Shown in pieces: positions 26,322 to 33,531 of a DNA stretch of 36,397 bases. The notes below the pieces were generated by a model. That model saw only the letters and a list, made by a program, of their open reading frames with translations. It searched no databases and was not told the origin of the DNA. The DNA lies in the NCBI GenBank assembly GCA_947589255.1, contig CANQAL010000007.1, positions 1 through 36,397 on the forward strand, given 5' to 3'. The position numbers and the translations under genes are program-made. Source of the stretch: Candidatus Gastranaerophilales bacterium. GTDB lineage: Bacteria > Cyanobacteriota > Vampirovibrionia > Gastranaerophilales > Gastranaerophilaceae. The first letter of the stretch is position 1. Every line of letters begins with the position of its first letter.

Positions 26322-27421
26322 TGCAAAAAGAATATAACAGACTGATGAAAAGATGTATAACCCTTGCCAAAAAAGGATACGGCAGGGTATCGCCAAATCC
26401 TTTAGTCGGGGCTGTTATATTTGATGATGATTATAGAATAATTTCGGAAGGTTATCACGCAAAGTGCGGACAAAACCATGCCGAGCGAAATGCTGTTTTA
26501 AATGCAAAAGAAGATTTAAAAGGGAAATCCATAATAGTAAATCTTGAGCCATGCTCGCACTTTGGTAAAACTCCCCCCTGTGCCGATTTGATAATTGAAA
26601 AGGGTATAAAGCGGGTTATTTCGGGACTGGTTGACCCTAATCCGAAAGTATCGGGCAGGGGCATAGACAAACTTAAAAATGCGGGTATTGAAGTTATAGA
26701 AGGCATCTTAGAAAATGAATGCCGAGAGTTAAATAAAATTTTTATAAAAAATCAAACGGAAAAACTTCCTTATATAACAATAAAGACCGCAGTTACAATG
26801 GATGGTAAAATAGCTTCAGGCTGTTATCGGTCAAAATGGATAACCGATGAAGCTTCAAGAAAAGAAGTTCATAAGTTAAGGAATATCTATGACGGAATAC
26901 TGACAGGCAGTTCAACGATTATAAAAGATAATCCGATGCTTTCATGCCGACTTAAGGGCGGAAGAAATCCCGTAAGGATTATAGCTGATACTAACCTTTC
27001 ATGCCCGCCAAACTCCAAAGTGTTTGCGGATGACGGAGCAAGAGTAATAATATTGACGGGTGAAAAAGTTTCTGCAAAAAGAGTTAAGGAATACCCTTCA
27101 AACATAGAGATAATAAAATGTCCGTTGAAAGAAGATAAACTTGATATAAAAAAAGCGGTTGAGATTTTATATGGAAACGGGATAATGAGCATACTGGTTG
27201 AAGCGGGGGCGAGAATAAATAAATCAATAATTGAAGCGGAATTAGCGGATGAACTGATTGAATTTATAGCACCGAAGATACTCGGGGACAAAACGGGAAT
27301 TAATTTTGTCGAAGGATTTAACAGAGAAGAGATATCGAAATGTAACAATTTAAAAATCCTATCGACTAAATTAATTAAAAACGATATAATGGTTATCAGC
27401 AGATTTAAGAAATTTTTATAA
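26321..27421 (+). CDS. ribD: Bifunctional riboflavin biosynthesis protein RibD
   Basis: Catalyses two steps of riboflavin synthesis: deamination of the diaminopyrimidine product of GTP cyclohydrolase II and NADPH-dependent reduction of the ribosyl chain. It has 366 residues. The deaminase has the zinc site H53-A-E55 with C78 in EPCSHFGKTPPC and C87. The reductase starts near residue 150 (PYITIKTAVTMDGKIASG), with the NADPH-binding LTGSSTIIKDNPMLSCR and ILVEAGARINKS. No FMN riboswitch precedes it. The other rib genes are not in the window. Its start overlaps the stop of the upstream anchor protein by 1 base, and a GGDEF gene follows after 12 bases. Confidence 0.95.
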   Translation: MQKEYNRLMKRCITLAKKGYGRVSPNPLVGAVIFDDDYRIISEGYHAKCGQNHAERNAVLNAKEDLKGKSIIVNLEPCSHFGKTPPCADLIIEKGIKRVISGLVDPNPKVSGRGIDKLKNAGIEVIEGILENECRELNKIFIKNQTEKLPYITIKTAVTMDGKIASGCYRSKWITDEASRKEVHKLRNIYDGILTGSSTIIKDNPMLSCRLKGGRNPVRIIADTNLSCPPNSKVFADDGARVIILTGEKVSAKRVKEYPSNIEIIKCPLKEDKLDIKKAVEILYGNGIMSILVEAGARINKSIIEAELADELIEFIAPKILGDKTGINFVEGFNREEISKCNNLKILSTKLIKNDIMVISRFKKFL

Positions 27422-27433
27422 TATAATAATAGT

Positions 27434-29029
27434 ATGACGAATGAATTAGCTGAAAAAGTATATAGTTTACAAAAGAATGTGCTGGAACTGCACAATCTGT
27501 TTGACTTAAATATGGCTGCAAACCAGTCAAGAACGATAGAGGAATTATTGTCAAAGGTTTCATTTTTGGTAAAATCCTCACTATCGTTAAAAAATGTACG
27601 ATTTTTTATAAATAACGGCGGAACATTCCAAACCAAGAATATAAGCAGTGAAAGCGATTTAGAATTTGAATTTAATGCTGATAACGCACCGTTTTTACAG
27701 TCAGAAACAGACAAACTTATAAAAGTTGTCAATAATGACGGGAGTTATATATATAAAGCATTTTGGAACACTTATAAATTAAGCGAGCTTGAAACGGAAT
27801 ATTTAAAAGTGTTTTACAGTGAAGGTAAGGCATATTGTCTGTGTTCTATAAGTAAAAAAGAGGACGGAGAAGCTTTAAATGAAGAAGATTTTAGGTATCT
27901 TGATCAAGTGTTTAACTGTATAGATCCGATTTTACTGAAATTTATAAGAGATAAAGAGCAGGAAAGCAAGATACATGAATTAAATAAGACAATTCATAAT
28001 CTGTCAATTCTTTATAATATTTCGCAGGCGGTAAACTTTATAGATGACTTAAAGCGGTTAATAAGCATAATTCTTGATAAAGCAATAGAAACGGTAAATG
28101 CGGAAAAAGGTTCTTTAATGCTTTATGATTCATCGGATAATACTTTGCAGGTAAAAGTAGTATTCGGATTAAAAGATAAAAAACACGAAGATGACATAAA
28201 TAACGGTATTGTAGAGTGTACTAAATTAAAGCCCGATAGCGGGATTGCAGGTAAAGTATTTACCGAAAAGAAGTCTATTATAACGAACTTAGGCGGTAAT
28301 GACCCGAGATTTAATCAATTATCCGCAGACAGCAATGTATCATCATTAATATGCGTTCCGCTGATAGCAAAAGGCGAATGTATCGGAATTATTAATATAA
28401 CAAACAAGAAAAACGGAAAACTGTTTAATAAAAAAGACTTAGAGTTTGTAGAGGCATTAGCTAACCAAGCAGCTATTGCGGTTGATAATGCACAGTTGTA
28501 TGAACTGGCTACAAAAGACGGTTTAACGAAATTATATATACACAGGCACTTCTATTTCTTATTGGAATCTGAAATTAAAAGAGTTCAAAGGTATCATCAT
28601 GTTCTTTCGTTAATAATGATGGATATAGATAACTTTAAGCATGTAAATGATACATACGGTCACTTAGTAGGTGATATGGTGCTGAAAGAAATAGCAGCAA
28701 CAATTCAAAAGACAATAAGACATGTAGATATTCCCGCAAGGTACGGCGGAGAAGAATTTACAATAATTCTGCCCGAAACTGCGGCATTAAATGCCGTAAC
28801 AATCGCTGAACGTTTAAGACAAAGAATCAGCGAAATAGAAGTTAGAGTTGATGATAAAACAGTTATCAAGCCGACAGTCAGCATGGGTATTGCAGAATTT
28901 CCTAATGCGGCAGATAACATAAAAGACTTAATTGACTTTGCTGATAAAGCTTTATATGTTTCCAAAGAAAACGGTAAAAATTGTATTCATTTATATTTTG
29001 ATGAAAAATTTTCAAGATATACCCCTTAA
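27434..29029 (+). CDS. GAF-GGDEF diguanylate cyclase
   Basis: Makes the second messenger c-di-GMP from two GTP molecules. It has 531 residues without transmembrane segments, so it is likely cytoplasmic. Residues about 1-170 form an N-terminal sensor-like region with a GAF-like look; a clear GAF domain lies near 185-350 (LNKTIHNLSILYNISQAVNF, GSLMLYDSSD, SSLICVPLIAKGECIGIINI). The GGDEF domain covers about 365-525, with active-site GGEEF (438-442) and, 5 residues ahead of it, RHVD (429-432), which fits the RxxD inhibitory product-binding site. Activity and product feedback are therefore both plausible. It follows ribD by 12 bases. The ligand of the GAF domain is unknown. Confidence 0.93.
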   Translation: MTNELAEKVYSLQKNVLELHNLFDLNMAANQSRTIEELLSKVSFLVKSSLSLKNVRFFINNGGTFQTKNISSESDLEFEFNADNAPFLQSETDKLIKVVNNDGSYIYKAFWNTYKLSELETEYLKVFYSEGKAYCLCSISKKEDGEALNEEDFRYLDQVFNCIDPILLKFIRDKEQESKIHELNKTIHNLSILYNISQAVNFIDDLKRLISIILDKAIETVNAEKGSLMLYDSSDNTLQVKVVFGLKDKKHEDDINNGIVECTKLKPDSGIAGKVFTEKKSIITNLGGNDPRFNQLSADSNVSSLICVPLIAKGECIGIINITNKKNGKLFNKKDLEFVEALANQAAIAVDNAQLYELATKDGLTKLYIHRHFYFLLESEIKRVQRYHHVLSLIMMDIDNFKHVNDTYGHLVGDMVLKEIAATIQKTIRHVDIPARYGGEEFTIILPETAALNAVTIAERLRQRISEIEVRVDDKTVIKPTVSMGIAEFPNAADNIKDLIDFADKALYVSKENGKNCIHLYFDEKFSRYTP

Positions 29030-29092
29030 AAAATTTTGTAAAAAGTTAGAAACAATTCGGGCATGGAAATAATCTAAAATTCATGCTTGCAA

Positions 29093-29098
29093 TATAAT
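29093..29098 (+). promoter_or_regulatory. Possible -10 box upstream of coaD
   Basis: A perfect TATAAT, 36 bases before the coaD start, in the 104-base gap after the GGDEF gene. No good -35 box stands 16-18 bases before it, so the call is weak. It would begin a coaD, coiled-coil protein, dnaB transcript. Confidence 0.3.
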
Positions 29099-29133
29099 GA
29101 AATTATGGTAACTGTTAATAAAAGGCGGAAAAA

Positions 29134-29616
29134 TTGAAAACTGCAATATATCCCGGGAGTTTTGATCCTGTTACGAAAGGGCATTTAGATGTCTTAAAGC
29201 GGGCTGCGGATATATTTGATAAAGTAATAGTGGTTGTTTGCGTAAATATCAGTAAAAAGAGTTTTATTCCCGTAGAGGATAGGATAAAATTAATAAAGGA
29301 GTCATGCTCGGATTTAGAAAATGTGGAAGTTGACAGTTTCGACGGTTTGACTATAGATTATGCAAAAAAAAGGAATGCGAATGTAATAATAAGGGGGCTT
29401 AGGGCGGTATCTGATTTTGAGTATGAAATGCAGTTATCGCAAGCGAATAGTGCATTATGCTCTGATATACATACAGTATTTTTAATAACAAAGCCCAAAT
29501 ATAATTTTATATCATCAGGTACGGTAAAAGAAATCGCATTAATGAAAGGTGATATTTCCAAGTTTGTGCCTGAACCCGTAAAGAATTATTTAGAAAAAAA
29601 ATATATGAAAGGTTAA
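29134..29616 (+). CDS. coaD: Phosphopantetheine adenylyltransferase
   Basis: Transfers AMP from ATP to 4'-phosphopantetheine, the fourth step of coenzyme A synthesis. It has 160 residues, the normal length. The nucleotidyltransferase motif is in AIYPGSFDPVTKGHLDV (TxGH), and the C-terminal ISSGTVKEIA matches the conserved ISSTxVRE site. The start codon is TTG at 29134. It is supported by the family N-terminus (MKTAIYPGSFDP) and by AAGGCGG 5 bases upstream. A coiled-coil protein gene follows after 4 bases. The rare start may hold expression low. Confidence 0.96.
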   Translation: MKTAIYPGSFDPVTKGHLDVLKRAADIFDKVIVVVCVNISKKSFIPVEDRIKLIKESCSDLENVEVDSFDGLTIDYAKKRNANVIIRGLRAVSDFEYEMQLSQANSALCSDIHTVFLITKPKYNFISSGTVKEIALMKGDISKFVPEPVKNYLEKKYMKG

Positions 29617-29620
29617 AGCC

Positions 29621-30196
29621 ATGACAGAGTTAAGAGTTAGTCATTTAATAGACGAAGCGGATGAAATGCTTGATAATAAATTTCATGTAGGAAGCTATTG
29701 TTTATTTATGAATACCGATGATATTCAGGATATATTAAGCAAAATAAGAGCAATATTGCCTGAAGAAATAAAAACTGCCGAAATGATATTAAAAAGACGG
29801 GATGATATATATATGGAAGCCCAGAGCAAAGCAGACAGAATAATCAGTGAAGCACAAAACACGGCAGCAAATATATTAAGCCAATCGGAATTAATAAGAG
29901 CGGTAAGAGAGAAGGCAGCTAAAATTCAAGAACAGGTTAAAGAAAGCTGTGACGAAATGAAGAATAAAGCAATAGAGGAAGCTGATTCTGTCAGAAGAGC
30001 CGCTTATCAAGATGCAATGCAGACAAGAGAAGGCGCTCAAGACTATGCGGAAAAAGTTCTTGAAAGTTTAGAACGTGATATTAATGAAATCCATAGAATT
30101 GTAAAAAACGGACAAGATTATATTATTCAACAGAAAGCAAAAGATAAAAATCCGTTAAACGAAACATACAAAAACGAAAAGACGGCTGCACAATAA
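29621..30196 (+). CDS. Coiled-coil protein, DivIVA / ATP synthase b-subunit-like
   Basis: A 191-residue, highly charged, almost wholly helical protein. The first 60 residues (VSHLIDEADEMLDNKF, IQDILSKIRAILPEEIKTA) form a small conserved-looking head; residues about 60-170 are an alanine- and glutamate-rich coiled coil with RIISEAQNTAANILSQSE and similar repeats, reminiscent of the b-subunit stalk or DivIVA-like proteins. There is no membrane segment. Similar uncharacterised proteins are, to my knowledge, found beside coaD in clostridia, but this is from memory and the family name is uncertain. It lies 4 bases after coaD and 30 bases before dnaB. Confidence 0.8.
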   Translation: MTELRVSHLIDEADEMLDNKFHVGSYCLFMNTDDIQDILSKIRAILPEEIKTAEMILKRRDDIYMEAQSKADRIISEAQNTAANILSQSELIRAVREKAAKIQEQVKESCDEMKNKAIEEADSVRRAAYQDAMQTREGAQDYAEKVLESLERDINEIHRIVKNGQDYIIQQKAKDKNPLNETYKNEKTAAQ

Positions 30197-30226
30197 TATC
30201 AAAAAATTAGGAATGGTTAAGAGTAA

Positions 30227-31597
30227 ATGGCAGGGAAACTTGTACAACAAAAAGATGACGGCATGCTTAAACTTTTACCTCAAAGCATAGAAGCAGAGGA
30301 AGCAGTGCTTGGTGCGGTATTAGTCAATCCGTCATCATTGGGGAAAATAGTAGATTATATAAGACCTGAGAGTTTTTATAAACCGGCTCATAAAGTTATT
30401 TTTGAGGCGGCATATGAACTGTTTAAAAAGGGCGAACCTGTTGATATAGTTACGGTTTCAGAGTTTTTACGCAATGAAGATAAATTGGAAAAAGCGGGCG
30501 GAAGGTCTTATATTAATGACCTTGCCTTAAATGTTGTAACAACGGCAAATATAGAGTATTATGCGAAGATAATTCAAGAAAAAGAAATAAAGCGGTCTTT
30601 AATAAGCGCAGGTTCCGAGATTGTTTCCATGTCTTATGAGAACGAGGAAACGGATATTGTACTTGATAATGCGCAAAAGCTGATTTTTGATATAGCCGCA
30701 CAAAAAGATACGAGTGATTTAGTTCCCATCCAAAAGCTTGTGGTATCGAGCTATGAAATGATAGAGCAGAGATACAATAATAAAGATGATTTAGTCGGGG
30801 TAACAACAGGGTTTTACGAGTTAAATGATATAACATCAGGGTTTCAGAATTCTGATTTAATAATACTTGCGGCACGGCCATCTATGGGAAAGACGGCATT
30901 TGCGCTGAATTTAGCGCAAAATGTTGCATTAAAAGGGAAAAAGGCGGTTGCCATATTTTCATTAGAAATGCCAAAACAGCAGTTAGTAAAACGTATGCTT
31001 TGTTCTGAGGCAGAAGTTGATACATCAAGGGTAACAGCGGGAAATTTACAGAGTAAAGACTGGGAAAAGCTTGTTGATGCAATGACAAGGTTATCGGATA
31101 CAAGGATATATATAGATGATGCTTCAGGTGTAACCGTCACGGATATTAAGGCAAAATGCCGAAGATTAATGATGGAAGAAAAAGATCTTGGGCTGGTTGT
31201 AATTGATTATTTGCAGTTAATGGAAGGCGGAGGCAATCCCAATGACAGAAACCAGCAGATTTCTCAGATTTCAAGAGGGTTAAAGGGGCTGGCAAGAGAG
31301 CTGAATGTTCCCGTAATAGCGCTTTCTCAGTTATCAAGGGGAGTTGAGCAGAGAAACGATAAACGTCCGATGTTATCGGATTTAAGGGATTCGGGTGCTA
31401 TAGAGCAGGATGCGGATATAGTAATGTTTATATACAGGGATGAATATTACAATAAAGATAACGTGGAAAATAAAGGCAAGGCGGAAATAATAATAGCCAA
31501 GCACAGGAACGGGCCTACAGGCTCATTTGAGTTGTTATTCCAGTCGAACATAACTAAGTTTAAGAATAAGACCAGACCGGCTGCAGAGTTGTATTAA
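30227..31597 (+). CDS. dnaB: Replicative DNA helicase DnaB
   Basis: The hexameric 5'-3' helicase of the replication fork. It has 456 residues, the usual length without an intein. The N-terminal domain (LLPQSIEAEEAVLGAVLVNP) is complete, followed by a linker and the RecA-like motor with Walker A AARPSMGKTAFALN (about 214-227), the H1a region AIFSLEMPKQQLVKRML, Walker B LVVIDYLQLM and the ISRGLKGLARELNVPVIALSQLSRGVEQR segment. The arginine-rich HRNGPTG near the C-terminus is also present. The start ATG at 30227 follows a weak GGAATGG site. The coding sequence ends 25 bases before the large repeat region. Confidence 0.96.
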   Translation: MAGKLVQQKDDGMLKLLPQSIEAEEAVLGAVLVNPSSLGKIVDYIRPESFYKPAHKVIFEAAYELFKKGEPVDIVTVSEFLRNEDKLEKAGGRSYINDLALNVVTTANIEYYAKIIQEKEIKRSLISAGSEIVSMSYENEETDIVLDNAQKLIFDIAAQKDTSDLVPIQKLVVSSYEMIEQRYNNKDDLVGVTTGFYELNDITSGFQNSDLIILAARPSMGKTAFALNLAQNVALKGKKAVAIFSLEMPKQQLVKRMLCSEAEVDTSRVTAGNLQSKDWEKLVDAMTRLSDTRIYIDDASGVTVTDIKAKCRRLMMEEKDLGLVVIDYLQLMEGGGNPNDRNQQISQISRGLKGLARELNVPVIALSQLSRGVEQRNDKRPMLSDLRDSGAIEQDADIVMFIYRDEYYNKDNVENKGKAEIIIAKHRNGPTGSFELLFQSNITKFKNKTRPAAELY

Positions 31598-31621
31598 TTT
31601 TTATTTTTTTCGTATTAATTA

Positions 31622-31792
31622 TTTCAGAAAAATAAAGTTTCGTTCTTATGCTCCGTATAGATAATATCTAAGCTCAAACGAGCTGCGGAACTCGCTGCAC
31701 TTTGTGCAGCTCAAACAGTCCTCGCTTTGACGTCTTTTCGCTAAGATATTAAACTATACTACGCAATGAACTTCAACTTTATTTTTCTGAAA
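31622..31792. repeat. Left unit with 18-bp inverted ends
   Basis: TTTCAGAAAAATAAAGTT at 31622-31639 is repeated exactly in inverse orientation at 31775-31792, bounding a 171-base unit. A third exact copy of the same 18 bases, in the inverse orientation, is at 32013-32030 and closes the larger element. Confidence 0.7.
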
Positions 31793-31811
31793 ATTATCTA
31801 TTTCTTATATT

Positions 31812-31972
31812 GCGGAAATTAATAAATTTGTAAGCCTTGCGGAATATAGTACAACTTCTTAGCGAAGCGGCAGCATTGCCCCGTCTGTTTGAGCGCAGCG
31901 AGTTACGGGGCATTGGCTGAGCTTAGAAGTTATCTATATGGAGCATCAGATTACAAATTTATTAATTTCCGC
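31812..31972. repeat. Inner unit with 22-bp perfect inverted ends
   Basis: The 22 bases 31812-31833 (starting GCGGAAATTAATAAATTTG) recur exactly in inverse orientation at 31951-31972, bounding a 161-base unit. Its end sequences differ from those of the left unit, but its core is an inverted relative of the left unit's core, which suggests two related elements or one that has been rearranged. Confidence 0.7.
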
Positions 31973-32071
31973 TGATAGATTAAAACAAAAAACTTCCTAA
32001 GCATTAGAACGAAACTTTATTTTTCTGAAAAACTAACTAAATTAATAACTAAATTAAGAAAAAATATAAAA

Positions 32072-32305
32072 TTAAGCTTCAATAAAAAGTCTTCTGCCTA
32101 CTATATTTGGTTTACCGTTGTAGTATCCCGCAAAGTACCCGCCTTTTACGGGCTTATTTACGGCATAATTTTTTCTTGCCGTATTACTCGGCTGTAAAAA
32201 TGGGTTTTCAAACGGGTTATAGCCGTTAACTTCTATGGCAGTAGTTTTTGTTGCGACGGGCGCATATAATACTTGTGATACCATGCTTTTTAATTGTTCT
32301 ATCAT
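32072..32305 (-). CDS. Small hypothetical protein
   Basis: A 77-residue reading frame with AAGGGA 6-7 bases before its ATG, which favours a real gene. The sequence has no hydrophobic segment or signal peptide. It contains GYNPFENPFLQP, a basic middle and an aromatic, glycine-rich stretch (KGGYFAGYYNGKPNIVGRR). I recognise no family. It stands alone between the repeat region and a long AT-rich gap, and ends 41 bases from the repeat. It could be a small lineage-specific protein; a chance frame is less likely given the RBS and coding-like composition. Confidence 0.6.
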   Translation of the reverse strand: MIEQLKSMVSQVLYAPVATKTTAIEVNGYNPFENPFLQPSNTARKNYAVNKPVKGGYFAGYYNGKPNIVGRRLFIEA

Positions 32306-32851
32306 ATTATTCCCTTTTTTACATACACATATTTTTTATAATGAAAATAAATCTTATGTCATTAATTATATATTTAATTGTTAAAAATTTTAAATAATTA
32401 ATAAAAAATACTTCGTTTATATGAATAATTTTAGAGGGATACGGGAATTTATAAAATATATTCACAGGTAAAATTATTACAAAATTCAAAAATATTTTAA
32501 AGCGGACATTTAAATAAAAATTTTATTTTTGCCCTGTCTGATTTATTCGGGGGATATAGTATTGAAAAAGTTTTTATTATTTGAATGCAATTATATTTAG
32601 AATAATCTTGTAATAATGTAGTTTGTGAAAATTTAATATAAATACAATAAAAAAAATATATAATTCCTTATAACGTAAATAAAGATACTTTTTATAATGA
32701 AAGATACCAAAAAGTGTTGTATGGCAAAACTGACCGTACATCGTACTTGAAAATTTTACATTTTGTAATCTATTGACGAAATGTTAAAAAAAGTATACAA
32801 TTTACGATTATAGGATTAGTTTAAAAAAAACAAATGAAAGGTAACACGAAT
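32306..32851. other. AT-rich intergenic region
   Basis: About 545 bases without a gene. It holds the upstream region of the small hypothetical gene on the left and the promoter of the prepilin-like gene on the right. A short inverted repeat (ACTTTTT near 32688 with AAAAAGT about 22 bases on) was seen. Nothing else was recognised. Confidence 0.6.
32773..32801 (+). promoter_or_regulatory. Sigma-70 type promoter of the prepilin-like gene
   Basis: TTGACG (32773-32778), exactly 17 bases, then TACAAT (32796-32801). Both boxes match 5 of 6. It ends 50 bases before the chosen ATG at 32852 and is the best-formed promoter in the window. Confidence 0.8.
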
Positions 32852-33451
32852 ATGAAAAAATTAGGTTTCACCCTTGCCGAAGTTTTAATTACTTTGGTAA
32901 TTATTGGTGTAATTGCAGCTATGGCGATTCCGGCTGTAATGTCAAACACAAATGCTCAGGAATATAAAACTGCATTTAAAAAATCTATTGCAACAATGAA
33001 TGATGCTCTTCAATTAGAGTATGCAAGAAACGGTTTAACACCTGCCGATGTTAAAAATCTTGGTTCAAGCAACCCTCCAACAACAGAAATGGCAAATGGT
33101 GATGGATTAACTTTAACAGGTATGTTTGCTCGTAACTTAAATACAGTAAAATTCTCTAGCGGGGATGTACCAGGCGGTTCATGTATTGCAACACAAGATG
33201 GTATGTTTTTCTGTTTCTCTGATTTTACTCAAGCTAATTGCGACGCATACAATACAACATCTTGCGCAAAAATTATTGTTGATGTAAACGGTTCTAAAGG
33301 GCCTAATATTTTAACTGCATCTTCAGCAAGCCCGAGAGACAGATATAATGTTTTAATGTATCAGCAAAAAGTACAACCTGGTGACGTACCAGCTCAAGAA
33401 GTTATGTATGAAAGACCTGTTCAAAAATCTGATGGTACAACAGGACAATAG
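32852..33451 (+). CDS. Type IV pilin-like protein (prepilin N-terminal domain)
   Basis: A prepilin with the class N-terminus MKKLGFTLAEVLITLVIIGV. Prepilin peptidase would cut after Gly5 and methylate Phe; Glu at position 5 of the mature protein (FTLAE) is present, as needed for pilus or pseudopilus assembly. The ATG at 32852 is preferred to one at 32834, because it gives the short basic leader usual for the family and has AAAGG about 9 bases upstream. The mature part (about 194 residues) has four cysteines (SCIA, FFCF, NCDAYNTTSC) that may form disulfides. The sequence could be a minor pilin, a type II secretion pseudopilin or a competence pilin; this cannot be told. It is monocistronic, with its own promoter and a terminator 32 bases on. 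Confidence 0.88.
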   Translation: MKKLGFTLAEVLITLVIIGVIAAMAIPAVMSNTNAQEYKTAFKKSIATMNDALQLEYARNGLTPADVKNLGSSNPPTTEMANGDGLTLTGMFARNLNTVKFSSGDVPGGSCIATQDGMFFCFSDFTQANCDAYNTTSCAKIIVDVNGSKGPNILTASSASPRDRYNVLMYQQKVQPGDVPAQEVMYERPVQKSDGTTGQ

Positions 33452-33483
33452 TTATAATAATTTACAGTTTGTTAATGTAAATA

Positions 33484-33516
33484 AAAACCGGAATGTAATT
33501 ATTACATTCCGGTTTT
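33484..33516. terminator. Bidirectional terminator between prepilin-like gene and gatB
   Basis: AAAACCGGAATGTA (33484-33497) pairs perfectly with 33503-33516 around a 5-base loop; the stem ends in A4/T4 giving U tracts on both strands. It lies 32 bases after the prepilin stop and 15 bases after the gatB stop, so it probably ends both transcripts. Confidence 0.88.
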
Positions 33517-33531
33517 CTTATATTAACTAAT

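Larger units (their letters stand above)
31622..32030. repeat. MITE-like composite repeat with 31-bp inverted ends
   Basis: The outer ends 31622-31652 and 32000-32030 are inverted copies, identical over the first 25 bases and with one mismatch in 31. Within it, 31649-31675 and 31919-31945 form another inverted pair (24 of 27). Both halves also share the words AACTCGCTGC and GCTCAAACAG in opposite orientation. The right half therefore looks like a rearranged inverted copy of the left. No transposase is encoded and no clear target-site duplication was seen at the borders. It fits a non-autonomous element, possibly two nested ones, or a structured RNA. Confidence 0.75.
31598..32071. other. Gene-free stretch occupied by nested inverted repeats
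   Basis: No gene or reading frame of coding quality was found here. Almost all of it (31622-32030) is taken up by repeat structures listed separately. The core is more GC-rich than the flanking DNA, and it contains small hairpins, such as 31694-31700 with 31704-31710 and 31879-31885 with 31905-31911. Confidence 0.75.

Noticed and set aside
26200-26330. FMN riboswitch upstream of ribD
   Set aside because: The ribD start overlaps the preceding coding sequence and no conserved riboswitch core was seen.
26887-27732. Long open frame of 281 codons on the minus strand
   Set aside because: It lies wholly antisense to ribD and the start of the GGDEF gene, is serine- and leucine-rich without any motif, and is a frame shadow.
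30513-31337. Several open frames on the minus strand within dnaB
   Set aside because: All are antisense to a clear dnaB gene and have no recognisable features.
31680-31712. Short GC-rich hairpins considered as a dnaB terminator or CRISPR repeat
   Set aside because: They lack a following U tract and regular spacing with spacers, and form part of the larger inverted-repeat element.
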